From positions 116,813 to 180,812 of the forward strand of contig NZ_DIUM01000135.1 in assembly GCF_002423035.1 (NCBI RefSeq): DNA of 64,000 bases. Reading direction: 5' to 3'. The position numbers and the translations under genes were made by a program. The DNA is from Thiocapsa sp. UBA6158 (GTDB lineage Bacteria > Pseudomonadota > Gammaproteobacteria > Chromatiales > Chromatiaceae). Positions 52,071 through 60,818 of this stretch are shown in pieces (the stretch's first letter is position 1; each line of letters opens with the position of its first letter). Under the pieces are notes generated by a model, which saw only the letters and a program-made list of their open reading frames with translations, searched no databases and was not told the origin of the DNA.

Positions 52071-55000
52071 TCAGTCGATCGGCTCGGCTCCCGGCTCGAT
52101 GATCCCTCCTCGAAGCAACGCCTCGATTCGATCGGCCGGTCCCGGCCGACAGAACAGGTAGCCTTGCACCTCACGACAGCCGTGCTTGATCAGGAAGGTT
52201 CGCTGGGCCTCTGTCTCGACCCCTTCGGCGATAACGTGAAGAGCGAGGTTTGCGCCAAGCCCGATGATGGCCTTGACGATCGTCTCGGCCTGAGATTCCC
52301 CCGGCCCTCCGCTGCCGATCTCGGCCAAGAAGGAGCCGTCGATCTTGATGGTTTGTACCGGCAATCGGCTCAGGTAGCTCAAGGAGGCGAAGCCGGTCCC
52401 GAAGTCATCGATCGCGAGTGTGAATCCGTGATTATGCAGCTGCGACAGGACCTCGACCGCCTGGTCGATCGAGCGCATGGCCGTGCTCTCCGTGACCTCG
52501 ATCTCCAAGAGCTCCGGATCGACCCCGACCTCGGCTGCGATGTTCGAGATCCGCCCGGCAAGCCCCTCCTGATAAAGCTCGGTGGCGCTGAGGTTGAACG
52601 CTATCGGCACCAAAGCAACCCCGGCCCTGCGCCAAGCGGCGATCTGCTCGCAAATGAGTCGTACGACGATGGGTCCGACGATCAGAATCAATCCGCTCGA
52701 CTCGGCGACCGGGACGAAGCGGCCCGGCGGGATCAACCCGAGCTCGGGGTGATTCCACCGCACCAATGCCTCCAAACCCAGAATGCGGCCGGTGACGATG
52801 TCGACGCGTGGCTGGTAATGAAGCAGCAGCTCATGACGTTCGATCGCGCGGTGCAGGGCCTGCTCGGTCCGAAACTGCTCCCGCAGATCATCGTTCAAGG
52901 CCGAGGTAAAGAACCGATGCAGCCCGCGGCCCTCCCTCTTTGCGCCGTGCAGTGCGGTATCGGCATGATTGATCAGCCCTTCGGCCGTGCGCGCATCCTC
53001 CGGATAGAGCGCGATGCCGATGCTGCAGCTCACCACGACGCCCTCCTCGCCAAGGATGATCGGTTTGCTCAGTGCCTCTCGGATCCGATCCGCGAGGAGG
53101 GAGGCGTCTTCGATACGCCGCAGCCCGGTGGCCAGGGCGATGAAGTTGTCGCCGCTGAATCGGGCCAGAGTATCCTCGTCTCGCAAGAGCGGCTGCCAGC
53201 GTTCGGCCACGACACGCAAGAGCTGATCGCCCGCCGGGTGACCGAGCGAGTCGTTCACCGACCTTAGATCGTCCAGGTCGATCGAGAGGAGCGCGAGAAT
53301 CTTGTCTGAATGTCGTGCGTCGAGCAGGGCCTGCTCGACGCGCTCGCGCATCGATGTCCGATTGGGCAGGCCGGTGAGCGGATCGTACCGGGCGAGGTAA
53401 CTCACCTGCTGCGAGAGTGCCTTGCGGTCGCTGATATCCTCGGCAAGCTTGACGTAATGGGTGACCAGGTCCTGCTCGTTGCGCAAGGGCGTGATGTGGG
53501 CGTACTCCCAATAGGGGTCGCCCGACTTCTTGCGATTCTGTAATTCTCCCGTCCATGACTCGCCCTGTTGGAGCGCGCTCCAGATCTCCGAATCCTCGTC
53601 CGCGCTACGGGTAGCGGATCGCAGGATATCGACCGGTTGACCCAGGACCTCCCGCGGCCGATATCCGGTGCTCGCGCAGAAGCGCGCGTTGACGTACTCG
53701 ATCGTCCCCGCGATGTCCGTGATCAGCACGATGCTCGGGCTCTGCTCGACCACGAGCGCAAGGCGCTCGATCTCGGCCTCGCGCGACTTGTGCTCGGTGA
53801 TATCCAAGAGGCCGCCGAAGAGTCGACGCAGCGCCGGGTCGGTGTCTTCGGCGACGCATTCGGTCGTGGCGCGGAGCCAGCGTATCGCCCCGTCCTTGCG
53901 GCGCAGGCGTAGCTCGCAATCGGCCATGGTTCCCGGGACGAGTCCTATGACCTTGTCGTTGAAGATTCCGCGATCCTGGTCGATCGGCAGGCCGCCCCAG
54001 CATCCCATGTCCTGCACCTCGGCCAAGGTGTAGCCGGTCAGTGCCTCGATCGAGTCGGTCATCCAGTCGATCCGGAAACCCTCGCCGGGACGCTCCACGC
54101 AGGAGTAGGCGACGTCGCTCATGATGGCGGTGACGCGCCGATAGCGGTTTTCGCTGGCCGCCAGGCCGACCTCGGACGCGGTTCTGATCAAGGTCCCGGC
54201 GATGACCTCGCCGATCACCTGCAACATCCGAATCTCATCGGCGTTCCAGTTGTGCTGCTGCCTGAGCGTTTCGATCCCGAGCGCACCCCAGACCCGGCCA
54301 TGGCTGTACATGGGCACGCTCATGGCCGACCGTACGGATTCACGCTCGAGCTCCGCGCGTTCGGCTGCGGCCTCGTGCGGGAGCGCCGAGACATCCGGGA
54401 TCGAGATCGGTGTGCGATTACGCAGCCGCTCGGCCCACCAAGGAAACCGTTCGAGCGAGATCCCCTGGAAATCCTGGATGAGTGGCGCGACACCCGCGGC
54501 GCACCATTCATGGCTCATGTCCATGCTGGCGTTGTCGATGGTGAGCCGGAACAGGTAGCAGCGATCGCCTTCGAGTACGGTGCCGATCCGCTCGAGTGCC
54601 CAGCCGACGATCGGCTCGAGCGTATCGGCGGCAGCGTCGACGAAGCGTGACGAGAGCTGGGCGACCAGCGCCTGCAGATCCAGCTGGCGTTTAAGGCCTT
54701 GCTCCGCCTGTTCACGCTCGGTGACATCGGTCACGATCCCGTGAAAATAGAGAAGTCGGCCGTCCGGGCCAAACACGCCGTGCGTCTCCTCGTCCACCCA
54801 GTGTTCTGCGCCGTCCGCCCAACAGACCCGATAGGTCTGCCGGAAGACGTCGCGCTTCTCCTGAATAAAGGTTGCGAAGGCCGCGACTAGGCGGCCGCAG
54901 TCTTGCGGATGAACGAGATCCAGGTAGGTCAAGCGTCGCGCGAGGAACTGCTCGAGGGCATAGCCCCAACGGCGAACGTTCGGCGAGGCATAGATGACCG

Positions 55001-56048
55001 GCCAACCTGGCTCCCGCACCCAATGAAACGCGATCGAGGAACTCGCATCGATGACCTCGGAGGCCATGCCGAGTGCCGTTTCGAGCGCGACCTTGTCGGT
55101 CACGTCCAGATTCGAGCCACGGTGTCCGAGCGGGCGTCCGCCATCGCCCGTGACCGGAACGCACAGATGCTCGATCCAGCGCAATTCACCCGTGCGGGTG
55201 TAGATGCGAAACCGCATCGGCTTGAATCGATGGGTTGCGTGCGAGCCGTGGAGATGCGTGAGGTATCCGTCACGGTCATCCGGATGGATAATCCGCGATA
55301 AGAGTTCCGGATCCTTCAAGAATGCAGCCGCCGGATAGCCGGTGATCCGCGCACAGGCCGGGGAGACATAGCGGAAGCGTCCGTCCTCGCCCATCCAGTA
55401 GGCCCAGTCCGGCGCGAAGTCGGCGACGACGTGATAGCGCTCCTCCTGGATGCGCAGGCGGCGGTTGGCGGCGATCAGGTCCTCGCGCTGCGCGACCTGC
55501 TCGGTTTGGTCCACGAGATTGCAGAGGATCTCCGCCTCGTCTCCGTCGATTTCCGGGAGACGGATCAGGCGCAAATCGGCGGTGACGATGCTGTTGCCCT
55601 GACCCCGTAGAGGAACCTCCCTGCAATCCGCGCGGCCGGCTCGACATGAATCGAGCAACGCATTTTCGAGCAGTCTTGTTTGTCCCTCGACGGCGAGATG
55701 GATGAAGAGTCGACAATCGAACGGCAGCAGCCGCTGCGCCGCCGCATTGCCCTCCTTGATATGGCCTTGTGCGTTGATGAGCAAGACCGGGAAGGGCAGC
55801 TCGCGATAGAGTCGGGTGAAGCGCGCGAGTGCACGCTCGATAATCTGCCGGCTGTCGTGCAGGGCCTGTTGCTGGATGTAGAGCTCGGCATGGTAGATAT
55901 GCAGCTCTTCCAGGAGCCTCTCGAGATCGAGGTTACCCTGCTCGAAGGCATCCATGGTCTCGTCGAAGGTACGATCACGCAGGATCCGGCGCGCGCGCTC
56001 GCGCAGATCCGTCATCTCGGCGAAGCCCAATTTAGGTGTTGTCGTCAC
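52071..56048 (-). CDS. Multi-PAS, GAF, GGDEF (degenerate) and EAL signalling protein
   Basis: 1325 residues from a GTG at 56048; an ATG at 56015 would drop 11. A helical N-terminus is followed by PAS modules near 75-180, 205-320 (YMGEDG-like WMGEDGRFRYVSPACARITG) and 330-445. A GAF domain (about 455-620, GDRCYLFRLTIDNASMDM) and two more PAS modules (about 620-745 and 755-870) come next. The GGDEF half (about 880-1045) reads LARFSGDNFIALATG in place of GGDEF, so it should not make cyclic di-GMP, but it may bind GTP. The EAL half has RILGLEALVRWNHPELGLIP and LAIDDFGTGFASLSYLSRLP, the intact phosphodiesterase pattern. No membrane helix is seen, so it is a soluble sensor that breaks down cyclic di-GMP. 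Confidence 0.9.
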   Translation of the reverse strand: MTTTPKLGFAEMTDLRERARRILRDRTFDETMDAFEQGNLDLERLLEELHIYHAELYIQQQALHDSRQIIERALARFTRLYRELPFPVLLINAQGHIKEGNAAAQRLLPFDCRLFIHLAVEGQTRLLENALLDSCRAGRADCREVPLRGQGNSIVTADLRLIRLPEIDGDEAEILCNLVDQTEQVAQREDLIAANRRLRIQEERYHVVADFAPDWAYWMGEDGRFRYVSPACARITGYPAAAFLKDPELLSRIIHPDDRDGYLTHLHGSHATHRFKPMRFRIYTRTGELRWIEHLCVPVTGDGGRPLGHRGSNLDVTDKVALETALGMASEVIDASSSIAFHWVREPGWPVIYASPNVRRWGYALEQFLARRLTYLDLVHPQDCGRLVAAFATFIQEKRDVFRQTYRVCWADGAEHWVDEETHGVFGPDGRLLYFHGIVTDVTEREQAEQGLKRQLDLQALVAQLSSRFVDAAADTLEPIVGWALERIGTVLEGDRCYLFRLTIDNASMDMSHEWCAAGVAPLIQDFQGISLERFPWWAERLRNRTPISIPDVSALPHEAAAERAELERESVRSAMSVPMYSHGRVWGALGIETLRQQHNWNADEIRMLQVIGEVIAGTLIRTASEVGLAASENRYRRVTAIMSDVAYSCVERPGEGFRIDWMTDSIEALTGYTLAEVQDMGCWGGLPIDQDRGIFNDKVIGLVPGTMADCELRLRRKDGAIRWLRATTECVAEDTDPALRRLFGGLLDITEHKSREAEIERLALVVEQSPSIVLITDIAGTIEYVNARFCASTGYRPREVLGQPVDILRSATRSADEDSEIWSALQQGESWTGELQNRKKSGDPYWEYAHITPLRNEQDLVTHYVKLAEDISDRKALSQQVSYLARYDPLTGLPNRTSMRERVEQALLDARHSDKILALLSIDLDDLRSVNDSLGHPAGDQLLRVVAERWQPLLRDEDTLARFSGDNFIALATGLRRIEDASLLADRIREALSKPIILGEEGVVVSCSIGIALYPEDARTAEGLINHADTALHGAKREGRGLHRFFTSALNDDLREQFRTEQALHRAIERHELLLHYQPRVDIVTGRILGLEALVRWNHPELGLIPPGRFVPVAESSGLILIVGPIVVRLICEQIAAWRRAGVALVPIAFNLSATELYQEGLAGRISNIAAEVGVDPELLEIEVTESTAMRSIDQAVEVLSQLHNHGFTLAIDDFGTGFASLSYLSRLPVQTIKIDGSFLAEIGSGGPGESQAETIVKAIIGLGANLALHVIAEGVETEAQRTFLIKHGCREVQGYLFCRPGPADRIEALLRGGIIEPGAEPID

Positions 56049-56194
56049 GTCGTCACGCCTAGCCGAGGCCCCGTGGCCCTCGTAACAGGATGGTGCGGCT
56101 CACCGCCCGCCCGTGGACGGTCGACCTCCGCGATCGGCCCGCCGGCCCGAGCCGGCGTGGTTTTCGCAATGATAGGCCCATCGCGACCGATTCA

Positions 56195-56963
56195 TGAACT
56201 GCCCGGGATGTTCTGGATAGGCCGAGCCAAGACAAGAGCCGAACGACCGCCTCTGGCGGCACGGGTGGACTGAACAGATGGCCTCGAGCACGGCGGCAGT
56301 CGACCCCGAGTAGAAACCGGCGCTGTGCCTCCGTCTCGACACCCTCGGCCAGGGCATCGAACCCCGGGCTGTTGCCGAGCGTGGTGATGGCGGTGACGAC
56401 GGCGGCGCTGACGGGGTCGTCCGGAAGCCCGCTGATGAAGCTCCGATCTTGAGTGTATCGAACGGCAGCCCCTCGAGATAGGCCAGCGATGAATCGCCGC
56501 TCCCGAAGTCATCCATCGCCAACGCAATCCACAGGTGTTTGAGATCGTCGAGGAGTCGCTGCGCGTCTGCGCACGGATAGGGGCGCGCGAGCCCGAGTAG
56601 GTCGGCCAATGCGGGTGCCTGCGTGTCCGGGGTCTCGGCGAGATCCACGACGCTTCGGATGAGCTCGGAGACAACGGCGAACGTGCGGGCGCGCTCGAGT
56701 GCGGCCTCGTCGACATCGCCAGCGGTGATGCGGACAAGAGGCTCGGCGAGATCGCCGTAACGCTCGCGCAAGGCGATGGCGATCGAATAGGGTTCCTTGC
56801 CGGTGGAACACCCCAAGGAGAGAACCCGGATTGGATGGCCCTTCTCGGCTTGCGCCAGGCGCGCGGGAACGAGTTGCTCCACGAGCAGATTCAGATGCCG
56901 GCCATTGTGAGAACTCGCAAGCAATCCCGCGCGGCTTTTCGAGCGCGCTTTGGGTAGACTCAT
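56195..56963 (-). pseudogene. CheR methyltransferase/EAL mosaic remnant
   Basis: From 56963 the reverse strand reads MSLPKARSKSRAGLLASSHN and then a CheR core HPIRVLSLGCSTGKEPYSIA with VRITAGDVDEAALERARTFA. It fuses without the rest of CheR to an EAL fragment, WIALAMDDFGSGDSSLAYLE and GLPFDTLKI, after which the frame changes. The EAL end continues in other frames (LAEGVETEAQRRFL-like, then VVRLLSWLGLSR). Two protein halves have lost their ends and the frame is broken, so it is dead. It sits directly upstream of, and on the same strand as, the EAL protein, and facing malQ. Confidence 0.7.
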
Positions 56964-56999
56964 GTGTTTTATTCCTCGCCCAGATCTTGGAGTCACGGC

Positions 57000-58508
57000 A
57001 TGCACCGCACCAGCGGCATTTTGCTCCACCCGACATCGCTGCCCGGCCCTTACGGGATCGGCGATCTCGGGCACTCGGCCCGACGTTTCGTGGATTTTCT
57101 CGCGGCGGCGGGGCAGGGGCTGTGGCAGATGTTGCCGTTGGGGCCGACCGGATACGGCGAGTCGCCTTATCAGTGCACCTCCGCCTTTGCCGGTAATCCG
57201 TTATTGATCAGCCCGGAGCTCCTGCTGGAAGGGGGGTGGCTCGACCCGGAGGATCTCGATCCCCCGGATTTTTCGAGTGATCAGGTCGACTTCCATGCTG
57301 TCATCCCGTGGAAGCGAGCGCTGATCGCCCGCGCCGTGCATGCGTTTCAGGAGCACGCGAGCGAGACCGATCGCGGGGACTACCTCCTTTTCCGTCAGGC
57401 CCATGCCGACTGGTTGGACGACTTCGCCCTCTATCACGCGTTGAAGGTCCACCACGGACACCGCCCCTGGACCGAGTGGCGCGGCGATCTCGCCCGACGC
57501 GAGCCGAAAGCCCTGGCGCGATGGGGTAAGGCCCATGCGCGCGAGCTCGATGCCCAACGTCTGATCCAGTACTTCTTCTACACGCAGTGGTCCGGCCTGC
57601 GCGCCTATGCCAACAGCCGCGGTGTGCATCTCATCGGCGACATGCCGATCTTCGTCGCCCATGATTCGAGCGAGGTCTGGACGCATCGGGAGTGGTTTCA
57701 GCTCGACGAGGACGGTCATCCGACGGTCGTCGCCGGTGTGCCGCCGGATTATTTCAGTGCGACCGGCCAACGTTGGGGCAACCCGCTTTACGATTGGCCG
57801 AAGGTGGCGGCGGACGGTTACAGCTTCTGGGTACAGCGTCTGCGACGGGTCTTGGAGCTGGTCGACCTGGTGCGGATCGATCACTTTCGGGGGTTCGCCG
57901 GCTATTGGGAGATCCCGGCGACGGAGGAGACTGCCATCAACGGCCGTTGGATGCGGGGTCCCGGGATGGCGCTCTTCGACGCACTGCGGGTAACCCTCGG
58001 CGAGGGCCTACCGCTGATCGCCGAGGATCTCGGCGTCATCACCGAGGACGTGGAGACACTGCGCGACGGGCTCGATCTGCCCGGCATGGCGATCCTGCAA
58101 TTCGGATTCGAGGACACCGAGGGCGGATTCGGACGCTCGTCCTTCCTGCCCCACAATCATCGTCCCGGGCTCGCGGTCTATACCGGCACCCACGACAACA
58201 ACACACTGCTCGGATGGTGGGCGCTGCGCGATCCGGCAACCCGACACAACGCGATGCTCTATCTCAACAGCGACGGTAGCGAGATCCACTGGGATTTCAT
58301 TCGCAGCGCGCTCGGGTCGGTCGCCGCGCTTGCGCTCTTTCCGATGCAGGATGTTCTGGGTCTGGGTGCAGAGGCGTGCATGAACCGCCCCGGGACGTCC
58401 GAAGGCAACTGGCTCTGGCGCTATCGCGACGACATGTTGACGGACGACGCAGCCGAGCGGCTGCGTGTCCTGAGCCGGATTTACGGCCGATTGCCCTACG
58501 CCGCCTAA
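57000..58508 (+). CDS. malQ: 4-alpha-glucanotransferase (amylomaltase)
   Basis: 502 residues from the ATG at 57000 with GGAG ahead of it. GH77 motifs: RTSGILLHPTSLPGPYGIGD, WQMLPLGPTGYGESPYQCTS, HLIGDMPIFVAHDSSEVW, LVRIDHFRGFAGYWEIPATE (nucleophile Asp), GLPLIAEDLGVITEDVETLR (acid Glu) and TGTHDNNTLLGWWALRD. It rearranges maltodextrins, and in glycogen-storing sulfur bacteria works with glycogen phosphorylase. It is alone and convergent with the DsrC-like gene. Confidence 0.96.
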   Translation: MHRTSGILLHPTSLPGPYGIGDLGHSARRFVDFLAAAGQGLWQMLPLGPTGYGESPYQCTSAFAGNPLLISPELLLEGGWLDPEDLDPPDFSSDQVDFHAVIPWKRALIARAVHAFQEHASETDRGDYLLFRQAHADWLDDFALYHALKVHHGHRPWTEWRGDLARREPKALARWGKAHARELDAQRLIQYFFYTQWSGLRAYANSRGVHLIGDMPIFVAHDSSEVWTHREWFQLDEDGHPTVVAGVPPDYFSATGQRWGNPLYDWPKVAADGYSFWVQRLRRVLELVDLVRIDHFRGFAGYWEIPATEETAINGRWMRGPGMALFDALRVTLGEGLPLIAEDLGVITEDVETLRDGLDLPGMAILQFGFEDTEGGFGRSSFLPHNHRPGLAVYTGTHDNNTLLGWWALRDPATRHNAMLYLNSDGSEIHWDFIRSALGSVAALALFPMQDVLGLGAEACMNRPGTSEGNWLWRYRDDMLTDDAAERLRVLSRIYGRLPYAA

Positions 58509-58519
58509 GCTGCGCGAGG

Positions 58520-58606
58520 TTTAAACTGCGTCCGGAGCGAGATGCTCATTCTCGCGTGATCTCGACGTTTGGTGCACCCACAGCCCTTAGCGGGGGGCGC
58601 GGTTTA
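58520..58606 (+). repeat. Intergenic 85-bp repeat, copy J, overlapping the DsrC-like stop
   Basis: Runs TTTAAACTGCGTCCGGAGCG to GGGGCGCGGTTTA, 11 bp after the malQ stop. On the reverse strand its first bases, TAAACCGCG, are the stop codon of the DsrC-like gene. Core matches copies C and I. Confidence 0.9.
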
Positions 58607-58945
58607 GCAGGAATGGCAGTAATAACGCGGCAACCCCGCGAGACGACAGGCCTGCTTGCATCCCCCGTTCGGAAAGAGCCCTTCCAGGTGCTTGCGCGAG
58701 CAAGGTGTCTGCGGCGAGACATGGGCGCCGACGGTCTTGATGATGACCTTCGGGGAGGGTGGCATCTCATGGGTTGCGTAATAGTCGCGAAGGAAATTGA
58801 TGACCGCCCAATGACATTCGGTCAGGCTCAGACCTTCCTCTTCCGCCAAGGCCGTGGCGACCGAGGGCTCCCAATCGTCGAAATAGGCCAGATGGCCCTG
58901 CTTGTTGATCTCGAGCTGCCGTCCGGCGATCTGCATGGCTGACAT
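58604..58945 (-). CDS. DsrC/TusE-family sulfur carrier with atypical C-terminus
   Basis: 113 residues from the ATG at 58945, with GGAGGAG 6 bp ahead. It aligns along its length with DsrC: EINKQGHLAYFDDWEPSVA, GLSLTECHWAVINFLRDYY, then GLFPNGGCKQACRLAGLP. DsrC ends with two redox cysteines 11 residues apart, the last in GCV. Here the ACR cysteine is kept, but the tail is RYYCHSC, giving cysteines 10 and 13 positions on, and extra ones in GGC and TPC. The stop is made by a repeat end. DsrC carries sulfur from DsrAB trisulfide chemistry; TusE relays sulfur to tRNA thiolation. Which role, if either, remains is uncertain. No dsr or tus genes are adjacent. Confidence 0.85.
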   Translation of the reverse strand: MSAMQIAGRQLEINKQGHLAYFDDWEPSVATALAEEEGLSLTECHWAVINFLRDYYATHEMPPSPKVIIKTVGAHVSPQTPCSRKHLEGLFPNGGCKQACRLAGLPRYYCHSC

Positions 58946-59161
58946 CGCGTGCTCCTCCACCCGTCGGGTGGTCCGGTATTGCTTTGGTGGTTTTGCGCCT
59001 ATCCGATGGCTTTCGGTCCATGTTCGGGGTCGTGCCGGACCTGTGCGTGGTCTGATGCGCGAGGTCCGACTAGACAATTGTCAATGCAATTTCGGCTAAT
59101 CATGGACCGAAATCCGGCGGATGCAACCGGATCCAGATCAACGGATCGTCGGATTCCGATC

Positions 59162-59184
59162 TAAACCGCACCGGGCGCGGTTTA
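59162..59184. repeat. Miniature of the repeat family, copy K
   Basis: TAAACCGC and GCGGTTTA face each other across 7 bases, the two ends of the family without a core. It lies 20 bp behind the htrA stop and may act as a small hairpin terminator. Confidence 0.7.
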
Positions 59185-59204
59185 AATCGAGCGCGGACGC
59201 CCGG

Positions 59205-60560
59205 TCAGCGCCGCGCGAGGACGACCAGATCATCGCCGCGTTGGACACGCAGGCTCAGGATGTCTCCGGTTTGACGCAGGACCTGTGCGACGTCGCGCAG
59301 GCTCGCGACCCGTTGGCCGTTGACCTGAAGCAGGCGGTCACCCTCGCGAAGACCCACGTTCCAGGCAGGACTGCCGGACTCCACGGTCCCGACGGGAAGT
59401 GCCGGAACGCCGCCGCGACGATCGAGCTCGCCGAGCAAGGCACCCGCCAGACCGGGGGCGACACGATGCCCCTCGACGAATGCCGCGTAAGGGTCGGCGA
59501 TGGTCCCTTTGAGCCGGTGCGTCTTGCCCCCGCGCGAGATCTCGAGCTCGACGCGCGAGCCGACCCGCAACAGACCGAAGCGGTTGCGCAGATCGTCGGC
59601 CCCTTTCACCGCGGCGCCGTTGATCGCGAGGATCACGTCTCCTTCCTGAAGGCCGGCGGCTGCCGCGGCCGAGTCGGGCTCCACCGCGCTGACCACGGCC
59701 CCGTCGCGTCGCGCGATGCCGAGTGCGGCGGCCAGCTCGGGCGTGAGATCCTGGATGGCGACGCCGAAGAGGCCGCGTCGAACCGATCCGTGCTCCACGA
59801 GCTGATCCATGACCGCCCGAGCCATGTTCGCCGGGATGGCAAAGCCGATCCCGATGTTGCCTCCGCCCGGTGCGAGGATTGCGGTATTGACGCCGACCAG
59901 CTCGCCGCGAAGGTTCACCAGTGGACCGCCCGAGTTGCCCGGATTGATGGAGGCGTCGGTCTGGATGAAGCTCTCGTAGCCCTCGATCCCGAGACCCGAG
60001 CGCCCGAGTCCGCTGACGATGCCCGAGGTGACTGTTTGGCTCAGGCCGAAGGGGTTGCCGATCGCGACCACGAAGTCTCCGACCTTGAGCGCATCCGAGT
60101 CCACCACCGGCAAGGCGGCCAGGTCTTCGGCCGGGATGCGCAGAACCGCGATGTCGGTCTCCGGGTCCGCCCCGACCAGCTCGGCCACCAGGGTGCGCCC
60201 GTCGTGCAGGGTCACCCGGATCTCGCTCGCCTTGGCGATGACGTGTTGATTGGTCAGGACCAGGCCACGCTCGGCATCGACGATGATCCCCGAGCCCAGG
60301 CTGTTGCCCTCGCGGTGCCGATGTTCGGGCGGCATCTCGAAGAAGCGTCGAAAGAAGGGGTCGCGCATCAGCGGATGCTCGGCCGCCTCGATGCGCGTGA
60401 CGGTGGAGATGTTGACGACGGCCGGCACGACCTGCTCGAGCATGGGGGCGAGGCTCGGTAGAGGCTCACCTGCGACCTGGAGAGGCAGGGCAGCGCGGGC
60501 GCTGCCGCTCGCCAGGGCGAGCAGGATCCAGCACAGACGGATCAAGGAGGAGAGGCGCAT
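59205..60560 (-). CDS. DegP/HtrA-family periplasmic serine protease
   Basis: 451 residues from the ATG at 60560. A signal peptide (about 1-25) is followed by the trypsin-like domain with VLTNQHVIAKASEIR (His), GADPETDIAVLRI (Asp) and TDASINPGNSGGPLVNLRGE (Ser). Two PDZ domains follow (about 260-345 and 365-451), with GLQEGDVILAINGAAVKGAD and VGLREGDRLLQVNGQRVASL. This fits DegP/DegQ, the envelope quality-control proteases; the length is close to DegQ. Copy K follows the stop. It sits downstream of hsp20 but with a 258-bp gap. Confidence 0.93.
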   Translation of the reverse strand: MRLSSLIRLCWILLALASGSARAALPLQVAGEPLPSLAPMLEQVVPAVVNISTVTRIEAAEHPLMRDPFFRRFFEMPPEHRHREGNSLGSGIIVDAERGLVLTNQHVIAKASEIRVTLHDGRTLVAELVGADPETDIAVLRIPAEDLAALPVVDSDALKVGDFVVAIGNPFGLSQTVTSGIVSGLGRSGLGIEGYESFIQTDASINPGNSGGPLVNLRGELVGVNTAILAPGGGNIGIGFAIPANMARAVMDQLVEHGSVRRGLFGVAIQDLTPELAAALGIARRDGAVVSAVEPDSAAAAAGLQEGDVILAINGAAVKGADDLRNRFGLLRVGSRVELEISRGGKTHRLKGTIADPYAAFVEGHRVAPGLAGALLGELDRRGGVPALPVGTVESGSPAWNVGLREGDRLLQVNGQRVASLRDVAQVLRQTGDILSLRVQRGDDLVVLARR

Positions 60561-60609
60561 GGGTCCGATCGTGATGTCGAGAGTATTGATCGAATGGCTT
60601 ATTTGAACC

Positions 60610-60634
60610 GCAAAGGCGCAAAGGGCGCAAAGGC
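60610..60634. repeat. Short tandem GCAAAG motif
   Basis: CGCAAAGGCGCAAAGGGCG followed by CAAAGG gives three GCAAAG units with 1-2 extra Gs. This kind of run is common in GC-rich genomes. It lies in the gap between htrA and hsp20 and is unrelated to the 85-bp family. Confidence 0.5.
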
Positions 60635-60724
60635 TTTCAATCCGAGGGGCGATCAGTCGTCGGACGGGAATCCTGCTCGCGCAAGGTGACGCAGATCGAA
60701 GACCCGTTGCAGCGCACACACGAG

Positions 60725-60752
60725 CAAGCCGGGCGATTGCCCGGCTTGTTTT
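60725..60752 (+). terminator. Hairpin plus T-run on the forward strand
   Basis: CAAGCCGGGC and GCCCGGCTTG with loop GATT, followed by TTTT, look like a terminator for forward transcription. Both neighbouring genes run in reverse, so the transcript it ends is unknown. Confidence 0.6.
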
Positions 60753-60781
60753 ACGAGCGAGGTTTCTGATCGATGCGTGGC

Positions 60782-60804
60782 CTCACGCGTTCGAGCCGCG
60801 TGAG
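60782..60804. terminator. Hairpin just behind the hsp20 stop
   Basis: CTCACGCG and CGCGTGAG across a 7-base loop make an 8-bp stem 14 bp past the hsp20 stop. No T-run follows; it may be a 3' stabiliser or weak terminator. Confidence 0.45.
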
Positions 60805-60818
60805 TCATCCTCTTCGCA

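Noticed and set aside
60605..60634. GAACCGCAAAGGCGCAAAGG, partly like a repeat end
   Set aside because: Only GAACCGC matches; the rest is a simple GCAAAG run and no second end follows within 100 bp.
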